Shown here: in pieces, positions 1-10,537 of the stretch | How positions within the stretch are numbered: the first letter of the stretch is position 1 | Layout of the letters: each line of letters opens with the position of its first letter | Origin: Norana najaformis | Taxonomy: Eukaryota; Annelida; Clitellata; Crassiclitellata; Hormogastridae | Direction of reading: 5' to 3' | Assembly: GCA_964023275.1 (NCBI GenBank) | Contig: OZ029921.1 | Coordinates: forward strand, 13,521,806-13,585,805 | DNA: 64,000 nucleotides | Translations under genes and position numbers: made by a program | Notes under the pieces: model-generated | Told to the model about the DNA's origin: nothing | Databases searched by the model: none | The model's input: only the letters and a program-made list of their open reading frames with translations

Positions 1-811
1 GCCAAACTGCCCACATTGTTGCCTGTAAGGTAGGACTTCTCACACCATACAATACAAAGTCATCCTTAATAGTAAAACCAGTCTGCTAACACAATATCAC
101 CTAGACAGAGCTAAGGTAAAAGATCTGAATCAAATGCTATTGCTTGCATAACCACCCCAACAAGGAGATATGTAAGTAACACTGCCAGATGGACTTATAT
201 CAATCAGGAACTTGATAGTGTTGTGGCACTTGTAGTTAATGATGACTGTCTTTCTAGGAAGAATTTGGTACACAGTCAATGATACATCGGACATGCCAAA
301 AAACTTCATTTTAGAAAACAGAAGGTACTAGCTCCACATCATCTGTTGCAGGCCACATAATCATGCCACACCATTTGGTGTACAACGCTTCAATCCACAG
401 ATGAAATATTGTTGTAACTGATGTCAGGCTGATGTGAAAGCGGTATGCCAGCTCTTCCATCCCTGGGTTTTGATGTAGTTTTTTATCAACGTTATAAACA
501 ATTCATTTGCAGGGCTTAGTCTGGTGAAACTGTGTTTCATTTAATTTTATGCATCTTTTAAAAGTAACTGAACTGTTCTGTATTTTGTCTTGGCATCTGT
601 TTTCAATTACACTAACTCCAAATGGGTTGAAGAACTTGAGCCTCTGCTGAAGGCATTTGTTGTTTGTGGCCTGATTGTGTGCTTCTTCAGATGTTCTTTG
701 CAGTTCATTATGTAGTTTTGAAACCTTATTGGTCAAGGAATTAATGACACCAATCAGCTCAGCAACTTTTGTGCTTGAAGACTGAGCACTGCTGAAGAGT
801 AAGGGCATCAT
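1..811 (-). pseudogene. Decayed DDE_Tnp_4 (PIF/Harbinger-like) transposase, cut by window edge
   Basis: Read right to left, an open frame at 811-503 gives a helical N-terminal segment with coiled-coil character (SKLHNELQRTSEEAHNQ). In another frame follow pieces typical of DDE_Tnp_4 endonucleases: SPANELFITL, then MEELAYRFHISLTSVTTIF with a Trp and Leu-Tyr shortly after (about 460-380). Farther on come IDC, then NYKCHNTIKFLIDISPSG and GGYAS (about 270-150), which match the family block YKSHNTLKGLIGISPSGAVTF...GG..SD. At least two frameshifts and several stops lie between these blocks, so it is not expressed as one protein. The C-terminal part with the last acidic residue would lie near or beyond base 1. 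No terminal repeats can be seen. The family assignment rests on recognised motifs only. Confidence 0.72.
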
Positions 812-2411
812 TTGTTAGTGACAGAGAAACCAGATCACCGAAGAGTGTAATCTGTGTGTGTTGCGATAGAATTTAGTTTCATACTCTGCTAGTTTCTTTA
901 TAGTTGCTCAGGTCAAGGGGAACAACAGCTGCTTCCAGGTCCTGTTTTTCGTAAGTCGTCGTTTACACTGTGTGTGCCTGTCAACAACTTGCCTCAGTCT
1001 TGGCTGGTGAATCTTGATTGTAGATCAAATAAGGATCGTTGGAAAATAGTCAATGTCCAGTTTGTCATCAGCTGGTTTACCCATATGCAACACAATAGTA
1101 TAATGTAAAATCTTGCAATTTCTCTGTTGCACCTGAAAAGTCAACTAATCACATGAAATCTCCGATGTGCATGTTTCTGTCTGTTTTACAAATGAAGTTT
1201 TTGTTGAATAAATGTTCTGTGTAACTGCAGCCGTTTTAAACATTGTTCGATTACGACCATTACAATAGTCAATTCATCCATTCAAATGAGCTGTAGCTAT
1301 CAAAATATTAAAATAGGTACAAGTGCCAATATAGCTACAAGTAGAAATATAATACATTTAACAAAATGAGCACCACATATTCGGTCGTGCTATTGCGGTT
1401 GATGTAGTCCATCGAGTTGAGTGCTTCGTTCCTTCTGTGGTGGCAGGCGTCCTATTTTTTTACAATCCAGCGATTTAAACACGTGACATTTCATAAAGGA
1501 AAGCCATACAATTTTACTGCACTTTTTCTTGTACGTCGATTCGTGCAATTCGGCACCCAGCACGATGATGGCATTTAAAAAATTACTTCAAGAATAGACA
1601 AAAACAATGAACAGCGGCTTTTGCCCTACACGAAAATAACGCATTGGCCGTGATGCATCACGAGACAACTTTTGCCATGGTAATCTTTCGCGCCTGAAAA
1701 GGTCCATAGTTTTATAATTTATTATTTACATTTTCATTATTATATAAATTATACTTTTATATTCACTTGAAGTGAGCATTATTTTGTTTAAAATAGGTAA
1801 TTTGCAAAAATTATGAGTTATAAAGAGATGCTTGACTAGAATACCACATCTGCCAAGTGCTGTTTCAGTGAAAGCACTGTGAAGAGCAATGAATTTGTAT
1901 TGAACTGCAGACTTAATTATATGAATTAGTAATCACTCATTCTTTATGCCATCTTTTTTTATTGAATTTGTTTTGCATTTGTTTTGAGTCTTCATTTTTC
2001 ATACAAATAATAATTGCTATTATTATTTTTGCTTTAAGGATGTTTAGTTTTTGTATAAGATTCTTTTTTTATATCTTAATGTAGTGGTAAAATAATAGTG
2101 TATGAAATCTGCCTTTTGTAGCAAAACTACTAAGAAGCTGAGTAAAATAAGAATTTTACTAAATCAGTTGCATATGCATGCAAGATGCCTGGCAACAAAC
2201 GGGAATAAACCCATTTCATGTCTGGCTTCCACATGTCTGTGAGTTGTTTGTAAAAGTCTGGAATACCCATATGACAGTCATAAACGTTTTATAAATTATT
2301 GTTTGCCTGCCACTGTGTCCATTATACATTGTACATGTCTTGCAAGCCACAGTCTCAAACCGTAATGTTTATATAACATGTGCCTTTGAAAATGACATCT
2401 AACATCTGATT

Positions 2412-2474
2412 CCTCGCTCAGCCGATGGACATATGGCGTGTTAACAAATGTCTTACTTACTTACTTACAAAAGA
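2412..2474 (+). repeat. Retroposon-like 3' end with (CTTA)n tail
   Basis: The segment reads GCTCAGCCGATGGACATATG, then GCGTGTTAACAAATG, and ends in CTTACTTACTTACTTAC. The reverse complement of 63863-63925 carries the same order of blocks: GCTCATCTGATGG, CTATATGG, TGTGTTAACAAATG and a TTACTTACTTAC tail. Two copies at opposite ends of the window in opposite orientation, each ending in the same tetranucleotide tail, point to a retroposon (SINE or LINE 3' end) family. The 5' limit is not determined. Confidence 0.6.
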
Positions 2475-2991
2475 CAACAAATAATTATTAATGTAAAAGA
2501 TAGTAATGACTGTCATAAATTTTTCTTTTTAAAATCGTTATGTTGAATTGTTGGACTTTGGGAAAGCAGAAAACTCAGACTAGGTTATCATTTGAAGAAT
2601 TGAGAAAAATTGACATCCGGGAGAAAAAAAATTGGTATCTGAGAGGCATCTGGCAGGCTGCCAGCAGTCCTCTTCTGCCATCTGGTTATTCTTTATATCT
2701 GCTGGCAAGGTTTCTTGAATTAGTCAGTTAATCACGGAGCAAGGTCCTTACAACATGCAGCAAGACTTTTGTTAACTGGAGTAAAGGTCTTTCTGGAGCA
2801 AGGCTGCTGCTGCTGGTGCTGCTGATCCATGGTCTTAACTGTGGGTCAAGCACCTGGTGTTCATGTGATTTGTTGGCTTTTTATGGCTGACTGGTGAGCT
2901 GATGGTGTTTTCTGCCACATGATCGGCCCATTTATATTAGTCCTTTTGCCTAGCTTTCTGGTTTTGGGAAGTTGGGTGTTAAAACGGGACC

Positions 2992-3056
2992 ATTTTCTTT
3001 TATATCTTTTCTGGCTACAAAGATCTATTTTCTTTTATATCTTTTCTGGCTACAGA
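2992..3056. repeat. Tandem duplication, ~37-bp unit
   Basis: The string TTTTCTTTTATATC followed by TTTTCTGGCTACA occurs twice in a row, joined by AAGATCTA. The second copy is followed by GAGTAAAGATCT. The two copies are almost identical, so this is a recent local duplication. Confidence 0.8.
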
Positions 3057-5370
3057 GTAAAGATCTGTACAAAGGGCAGTAGCTTTTGACACTCATCCTT
3101 AGTTGTCTGCTGGATAGGATAAGAAAACTCTTTCCCTGTTTTAATTATTTAAGTTTTGTCTGTGGTGAGTTCTCAGATTCAGTGGACGTGGTATAGTAAC
3201 TACAGTTTATTGTTGCTTTTCAAGCTATATTGGTCATATATATGACATTTTAAGTTTTGTGTTAATATTAAATTTATTTTTATATGTATGAAGTTTTCGT
3301 GTTTAATAAAAACAAGTTAGCATGATAAAATATTACACTTTGTAACTCTCAAAGTTCGAACTGTTGTAAGCCACATGTGATGATTATAGTAAATGTTTTA
3401 AATTTTATTTAGTAATGCCTAATACATATTGTAACCAGCTGTAACAAACTGGTTCACGTGTCACAAATGTTACAAAGGAGAAAATTGTGTTAGAAGACTG
3501 TTTCTCAAAATTTACTGATTTTTGTGTAGTTTATTATGTTTAGCATATATGTACTCAGATTTATCTAGAAAGCATAAATTCAACAAACATGTGTACTTAA
3601 ATGAAAATCTAGACAAAATAATTAGCTTTCGCTTGTCAACAAGTGTTTTGCATTGGGGCAGATCCAGGATTTCGGCCAAGGGGGCTACATGGTGAGCACA
3701 GAGTGAGTCTATATTGGAACCTGGGGGTATGACCCCCAGTGGAGTCCAGAGGCTAAGCCTCAATTCAGGTCAAGGCAAAACCTATGAAGCTGAGAGCTTT
3801 TTGTTACAAAATAGAGGTTTTGGGGTTTTTCAATAGCATTATACCAGTAAAATGGATATGTAAAGCAACTTAGGTCAAACTAAACAAATTTAAACACTTG
3901 CCAGAATACGGCAAGCGCATAATTAAATCTGACAATGTTGTTAGTTTTATGCATGTGTAGTTTGCATATTTATCTCAAAAAATCATGAGATGAGTGTGCA
4001 TGATTTTCTTTTAACATTTTCTGTGTAACTTTTTTGTCATTTAGAAATTTAAATTGAAGTTTGTGCACTTGCAGGTCTAAAACTCTCACAGAAGTACAAA
4101 TGTACCAAATTTCACTGTTATGAGTTGAATATAACTCTTGTTTCTTAGGCCATACTGATATCTTGTATGAAAATTTTATCTTGTTTTTCCAACAGTTCCA
4201 TGATGTTGCATGTGATTGTAAAATTTAATTATCTCCACAGCCACTTGGGACTATTGCTATAAGCTATGGCTCATTTGAAGGGAACTGAATATACAGTACA
4301 CTTGAATTACTAGCTCAAAAGTGAAAAATGCAACATTAGGCCTGTCATTGGCCACCCAGAGGCACGGGTATCCACCTAAAGTGTGGCACTGAACCATTTA
4401 TGCGATATCCACTACCCGACTGTTTCTAGACATTACATTTTTTAAGTGTGACGAGAAACCAGAAGACAGCATGGGATGCCAGCACACAGATGTTATCATC
4501 GCTGCCCATACAGCATGTGAGCTCAGAGTGGAGTCGCCATGGACTCATGGCTAGGCTAGCTGTGGCCAGTGGGGAATGTGATTACCATAATTTATTTTAG
4601 TTAGCACTGTAATACTAGTGAACATGGGTGTGGTCCCTTCATCACGTCTGGGTGCAATGAACAGCCCTTCTTGATGGAGGACTTCCAGCCAGTTGCAGCC
4701 AATCACTGCTTTTATGTGCTCAGGTATTGGTACTGGTACTGTGTGCAGCTGATACTGATTTTTTCTCCAATGATGATGGTAATGAATATTATTAAATTAT
4801 TTATATTAAACACTATTTCAATTAAAATAAACTCATGAATTATAAATTAAGCCTTATTTACTTACTTGTTTTACTTGTGGCGCTATACCTTGGGATATAA
4901 TATCTTTCTATATATAGTATATTTGGTTACTTTGGTGAGATTATAAATAGTACATGGGTGCCCTCAAAAATTGAAACAACAAAGCAAGAAACAACTAGTG
5001 TTGCAAATCTTTAATTTAGAAAATGCCACATTTTTTTCAACCAAATTTTGCCATGCAACAATATATCTAAGAATTATATTATGATTCTGTCTTTGTTAAG
5101 ATACATTTTTTAATGTTGCCACCTGAAGTCCGCATATCAGAGGGGTTACGTTAATGTATTTATCCAGTGATGGAGTTATGGGCAGTTGAGTCCCCGCTCG
5201 AATGGACTCAAGTGCCTGAGCCATAGTTTACTGAAATTTTGACAATATATAACTCCTTTTCTTTGAGCCTGTCACAGTAATGGCAAGAATAGTGGCAAGG
5301 AATATGCAAAGGAGCAGAGTTGATAATTTTCACTGATATATACCTGATTTATTGGTTCCACAGCTACAGT

Positions 5371-6272
5371 GTCATTCCATCTAAATTCAACAAATTTTTA
5401 AGAAAGTCCCAGCTCGACCGTCTTGGATTTCAATGAAAATTTCACAGAATGTTTGTTATGGTATTGGAGGAAGTTATACAAAATTTTAGATTAATATGGT
5501 AAGTAGTTTTGAAGATAGTGAGTCTCAAAGATGTATGGGGTGACCTCGTTTTTGCCGTTTCGGAACTCGTGTCTAATTGTGATGACATTCAGAAGTTCAT
5601 AACTTCATTAATATTGCAGATAATTTGATGAAATTTTCAGGATATTTAGTCTTTGTTGTTTAGATGAAATGCTGAAAAAAAAAGAATGATGAATGTTGAA
5701 AACTGTGATATTATGACCCATCTGAAAATGGCTAAAAAAACTTGCACACGTCTGACGATCATGCTTTGCAGCCCCAACATGGCCAAACTGATGAGGTATT
5801 AATGAATGTTTTCACAACTCATAATGCTAATATACTTTCTCTACAAAAATATGCAGAAATGTTCTTTTTCTGATGCATATCTGCTACCATATGGCCTTCC
5901 AAAAATGAAACATTGTATTCTGAAGACCATTTTCAAAGCCAATGATCATCATGTGGGACAGGTCATGGAGCAATGCAACTTGCTTGCATCACTGGAAAGA
6001 GCAACTCAGAGACTGTAAGTTCACCAGAAATGGTGATGGGGTCTCTTCTTGTTCAGGCTATACTTTTATTTCATTTGTGGCAGTGTTTCCTGCATTCGCG
6101 AGTTTATAATGGAGTCAATTTCATAGCATTACATTGTGAAATAATCTCTATAATGGGTCAGTTAACTCAGATTTCAATCTCTTTATCTTCCTCTGTTCTT
6201 GAAGTTATTTGGTAGATATCTACCACAGCGACTCGTTAACATATATGAAGGAAAGATATTCTGTACACGTCG
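5371..6272 (+). repeat. Left inverted arm of the outer element
   Basis: This arm is the inverted counterpart of 11226-12121. Both arms encode the same 70-residue open frame (5806-6018 plus, 11481-11693 minus) without a single amino-acid change, so the arms are very similar in this stretch. The outer ~120 bp are more diverged. Near the inner end is the perfect 14-bp palindrome GGTAGATATCTACC at 6211-6224. The conserved frame may be a byproduct of nucleotide identity; I see no known domain in it. Confidence 0.85.
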
Positions 6273-6319
6273 AACTCATAAAAAATACAAAATTTATTAA
6301 TTTATATAATAAATGTGTG

Positions 6320-6330
<11 letters not shown>

Positions 6331-6388
<58 letters not shown>
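6331..6388. repeat. (TA)n microsatellite
   Basis: This is an almost pure alternating TA run, interrupted once, directly inside the left inverted arm. It can form cruciform structures and may explain why the 5' part of the outer element's gene is missing here. Confidence 0.9.
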
Positions 6389-6390
<2 letters not shown>

Positions 6391-6739
6391 GGAAGCTCAT
6401 AAATAGGTTTTGTTAAAGTGAATTCTTGAACTACATCAATTAATTTCTTTTTTCTGTATGGTGTCTTCATTGCTATCAGTTTCATTGTTCTAGAAGCCAT
6501 CTTTATAGAAAGTTAGATGAATAGTATTGTAATGAACTGAAGCATGACACGGTAGTCATACAGCACATCAGAGGCAATCTCCCTAGCATTAAATTTTTTT
6601 TATTTCAGTGATGGAGTGCTGCACAATATAAGTTTGTCCTTCCATCTGGAAGAATTTGGCATTGCTGCATAGTGACATTTCTTTGCTATACTTCTCATGA
6701 GAAAAGTCTCTGTGATTGAGTTGGTGGGTCTGTAAAAAG

Positions 6740-6859
6740 GGTTCTAGGACTTTTCGTCCACAGACTGTTCATCCCGGACGATTCATTCACGGTCGATTCG
6801 TCCAGTGGACTGTTCATCCACGGTCGGTTCATCAGAGGACGGTTCATCCAAAATAACAA
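6740..6859 (+). repeat. Left terminal inverted repeat of the MULE, built of short direct units
   Basis: This ~115-bp inverted repeat pairs with 10422-10537. Each arm is itself a string of degenerate 13-15-bp units of the type GGACNATTCATCCACGG or, on the other strand, GGATGAACAGTCC. There are about eight units. Such arrayed subterminal motifs are usual transposase binding sites in MULEs. Confidence 0.85.
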
Positions 6860-7153
6860 TATTACATTAAAAACATTACTCAAACGGCATATATGAAGCT
6901 ATAAAATAGTAACTTGTATAAAATTAAACCTAAAAATATCACATTTTAAAGTCTAATCTACAAGACCTAAACAAATTTGACGCATAACGCAAATATAATA
7001 AATTTGTTTGTTATCAATAATATTAAGAACTTCTAACATATAAAATATTAAGTGTTAGAGTTTATCCAACAAGACCTAAAAAGATTTTACGAATAAGACA
7101 AGTAGTCTAATAAAGTTTGTTGGTTATTAATAATACTAATAACTTGTCAAGAG

Positions 7154-8562
7154 TTAATTATGCGACAAATGCGCAATGGCTTGAAGATACATCAAAACAT
7201 TTGCTCTTCCATATCCAGCAACAGCACGTCTCACTCTACTGACCAAATCTCGATATTTCTTGACACCAATTTCTTGACTTCCAGTAGCTCCTTGCATGAA
7301 TGCTGCTTTCTGTTTTTGACAATCTTTCTCCAGTCCTTCGACCAATAGCCACATTGAAGGGTGATTGCACATGAATAGTGCTTGAAGTCCATGATGCCAT
7401 CCTTCAACGATGTTTGTGGTTCGGGCAATTCCATCACCAGCAGCCCCGTATTGATTCCAGATTGGGATTGGAATCGCCACTGAACCAAAATTGTTACCTC
7501 TCCCTCGGAGTCGTCGACCTCTAATGTAGGTGTGCTCGAAGTATGATAGAAGTTCGTTCATTTTTTCATGTTCTGGCATTTGGTCAGCTAACAAGTCGAA
7601 TGAATCAGCAACATCATCAACCGGGACATGTGCGAGTGCCGATAAACATCGAACACTTCCACGCAGTACGTCATCACTTTCGCATGCGGACTTCATACCA
7701 ATTTTGTTGACCTTGCATAGAACACTCTGATTGAGATGGAAGTAACATCCTGTTACCGATGCAACTGGATATCCATAAGTGAATACTCCCATTGCCGCTG
7801 TCTCGAAACCGATAAGAATCGTTTTCGGTGATGCAATTGGAATAAGATTTTTCAATTCCGCTATAAGGCGGTCGTAGTTTGCTCTTGTCTTACTAAGTAC
7901 TATACTGCTGCTGGATTGACTCCATTGATGAACTGGAAGTGGATAGTGTAGAGCTGGAAATATATTGATGGTACTACCTTGAAAGTGCCATCGGCTAACC
8001 AGACATCGGATCTGGCTAGACCATCCAGAAGTGTTCTATCGCCCAAGATAAGAAGTCTACCATCTCCTGGTCCAGAATTGAATAGCAGTAGATGGGCAAA
8101 TTTTGATGGAAAGTCAAAGCTGAGATCAGTTGGTGGGGGTGGCAATGTCTGCTGGTTGTTATTGGTTGACAATACGATTTGGCGATGACGATGGAGAACA
8201 CGGTGTAGAGAAGTTTTCTTCGGCAAGGCCATCAACACATGTGGAGCCAGATCAGCCATAACCACACCAGAAGATGAACTTGGTGTTGCTATAGTTTCTG
8301 TCATTTTATTCTTCATTTCGCCGATGGCTTTCCGTGCAAGTGCCGTCGCGACATTACCGCTGTGAGTGTGTTCCGGTGACTGCTTCCCAATAATAACATC
8401 ACCATCTGTTGAAAGTTGTGCTTTGCAGTTGAAAACCTGGTATTTGCAACAGCGCCATTGTATTTATCCTTGTGCGTTTTCTCGTTTTCGCTAGTATTCA
8501 TAGCTAAGATGTATGAGCGTTCGCTTTCCACATTTAGATATTCCAAAATTTGCTGTCGCCAT
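7154..8562 (-). pseudogene. FLYWCH + MULE transposase, frameshifted
   Basis: The likely start is MATANFGISKCGKRTLIHL at 8562. An N-terminal FLYWCH zinc finger follows, seen as GKRTLIHLSYEY (ending in a TAG stop) and then, in another frame, WRCCKYQVFNCKAQLSTDG and EHTH (about 8470-8340). The transposase core follows: VWLADGTFKVVPSIYFQLY (first Asp of the DDE triad, about 7990), then ILIGFETAAMGVF where relatives have D-F-E, then GCYFHLNQS and NIVEGWHHGLQALF, ending in SHN at 7154. The frame shifts near 7895 between GVNPAAV and NYDRLIAELKNLIP. With the shift, the internal stop and a Gly where the second Asp is expected, the copy is inactive. The remaining 233- and 138-residue frames are long, so the decay is recent. 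FLYWCH fingers bind DNA, and MULE transposases carry out cut-and-paste transposition. Confidence 0.85.
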
Positions 8563-8642
8563 CGAAGGATTAATTTTTAAAAAAATCAACAGAGAATATG
8601 TTTTAATACAGAATTGGAATGATGTTAAAATTTTAATATATA

Positions 8643-10067
8643 CCGTATATATCCGACTATAAGTCAATTCAAGTATAAGTCGAAGTGTACTTTTTTGAGA
8701 AAAAAAGCGTCCAAAATCGACGGCTCGAATATAAGTCGAACCCATATATACAGCCTTATAATATAGGCCCACCCATACATTACGTATGCAAAGAAAATTA
8801 TATTTTCATACCCATCATATATTTAACAGAGGGAGGTTTCTTCGGCTAGCATGCAGAGACTGTGGGGAATATAATTATAAAGGGCGACTATACGAATATG
8901 GGTATATACAGTATGTATCCATTCCATATTTACAAAACCATATGTACAAAAAGGTACATGCATATGGTTTTGTAACTGAAGGAACTAATTTAGCGGGTCA
9001 GCTTACACCCCTTAGTAGTGCCTGACTGGTCAAAGACGACATCCAGATGGTGATGGCAGTGATGTGAGGGCGAATTTTCTGACCTGCATTCCATTAATTT
9101 TTCAGGGTTCTGTCAAATCTTGCTATAGATCTGTGCTTTTATATAATGTAATAAATTCCATCGGACGACTGTAGGATAATACAGTGTTATAAATAGGCTA
9201 ATGTGGAAATTTATTTTGCATACATACACATTTTGTCGAGACCCACCCCCTCGCCGTACGCACCCGTACGCAAAATCGCCTAAATCCGATCACCCCCCTC
9301 ATTGCGTACATAATATATGGATGGGCTCTATACAGAATTTCTGGAGAGTTGTTAGGAAGCGAATTGAATCGCTGGGATCAATCAAGAGGACCAATCAGCA
9401 TATTGCAAGCAAATTTCACTATAGGCCTATAAATAAATATTACCAAGTGCATTTACAATGGCATATAATTTGCAATATTCAATATCAGAATGTAATAAAT
9501 TATTTCATTTCAGCCAGAATCAATTGTTTTTAATCTCTTAGAAATATGATATCTGCAATCGCTTCTTATGAGACTCCCCATGCAGCAACTTTCCCCTTTC
9601 AAACGGTTTATCAGCTAGGCTCACAGCCCGACTCCCTCGTTTTGCACACATCTCTACACCTATGTTGGAGATCTTTCTCTTGCTCGACATTACTGCGCGT
9701 ATCCATGATATTTGATTTCTTTTGGCGGAGGTCTCAGCAAGCGATAATAAAGGACATCGTTTTCGATGCATGAAATATATTGTAGAAGTACCGGTATATA
9801 ATAACATTGTTATAAGAGAAGAATATTTCGTTTTGATCTGTATGTAGTCAGTAATTTGTTGAAATGTGATTTTTCTTGAAAAACGATATAAAAAAAGACA
9901 ACTAAAATAAAATGAGTGTTTATTTTTTAAAAAAGGCCATTTTCGTAATGTTGAATATTCGGTCCGAAAATCTTCCGTCTGTTTTGTCTCTTGAGTATAA
10001 GTCGAAGGCCCTTTTCGTAGCCCTGAAATAGACATAAATTTCTCGACTTATAGTCGAGTTTATACGG
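8643..10067. mobile_element. TA-flanked CCGTATA element (copy 1), inside the MULE
   Basis: The element begins CCGTATATATCCGACTATAAGTC and ends ...GACTTATAGTCGAGTTTATACGG, with TA on both sides (8641-8642 and 10068-10069). This fits IS630/Tc1/mariner/pogo-type insertion. Its right ~350 bp (about 9700-10067) align with the right part of the copy at 45324-46701, for example GGCGGAGGTCTCAGCA and GATAATAAAGGA. A minus-strand frame at 10035-9538 (165 codons) has no domain I recognise, so it is probably a non-autonomous relative. It lies between the right MULE end and the FLYWCH start, where the MULE promoter would be. Confidence 0.8.
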
Positions 10068-10421
10068 TAGTAAAATATGTGTGGAAGGGGTGTGGAATTC
10101 TTAGAAACTGCGATTCCATAAAGACTGCCTGTTTACCAAACGCCAACAACTACGAAAGATGTACGTTATTCGATAGTATAATCACGACATGTTTACTGAG
10201 GAATTAAATATGGTAAATACTGTGGTTTTGTTGGCGGATAATGACAAGCGTGCGATATTAAATGATGAGATTCGCAAATTAATCAAGCGTACGGCCGTTA
10301 CTCTCTCAAAGACGTGAGACGATTGACAAATATAAAAGAATAAGTTTCAAAGACGTCAAAGAAAGGTATGTTCGAGAATGCTTCAAAGAGTGGTAGCCTC
10401 TGAAACGGTAATATTAATTGA

Positions 10422-10537
10422 GTGTAAGGACGAACCGTCCTCTGATGAACCAACCGTGGATGAACAGTCCACTGGATGAATCGTCCGTGGATGAATCGTC
10501 CGGGATGAACAGTCCGTGGACGAAAAGTCCAGATACC
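10422..10537 (-). repeat. Right terminal inverted repeat of the MULE
   Basis: This arm is the inverted counterpart of 6740-6859, with the same series of GGATGAACAGTCC-like units. The few mismatches are mostly C/T or A/G changes, consistent with methylation-driven decay. Confidence 0.85.

Larger units (their letters stand above)
812..5370. other. Gene-free region
   Basis: I see no coding exon that I can support here. The short open frames (for example 2540-2731 on plus and 3512-3763 on minus) show no family motif. A stretch at about 1380-1700 is richer in CG than its surroundings and could be a promoter or an old transposon end; nothing in the sequence decides this. Minor repeats inside are listed separately. 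A segment at about 3655-3780 looks like the edge of a dispersed repeat, but I cannot delimit it. Confidence 0.5.
6740..10537 (-). mobile_element. Mutator-like element (MULE) with 8-bp target duplication
   Basis: The left end GGTTCTAGGACTTTTCGTCC matches the reverse complement of the right end, GGTATCTGGACTTTTCGTCC. The element is bordered by GTAAAAAG on both sides (6732-6739 and 10538-10545), a perfect 8-bp target duplication as expected for MULEs (8-11 bp). It is 3798 bp long including a nested element, about 2.4 kb without it. Its single gene reads on the minus strand. Because the duplication is intact while the interrupted gene around it is decayed, this insertion is later than the death of the outer element's gene, or not much older. 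Confidence 0.88.

Noticed and set aside
1380-1700. Promoter or CpG island for OSGIN or another gene
   Set aside because: It is 11 kb from the first OSGIN coding exon with transposons between, and no core promoter motif or exon stands beside it.
6209-6500. Tyr/Ile repeat proteins on both strands
   Set aside because: They are translations of the (TA)n microsatellite.
8491-8772. 93-codon minus-strand frame as a separate gene
   Set aside because: Its last part is the broken FLYWCH finger of the MULE transposase, and its first part reads through the end of the nested TA element.
9538-10035. 165-codon minus-strand frame as a gene
   Set aside because: It lies inside TA element copy 1, overlaps its terminal repeat and has no recognisable domain. 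It is kept only as part of the element.
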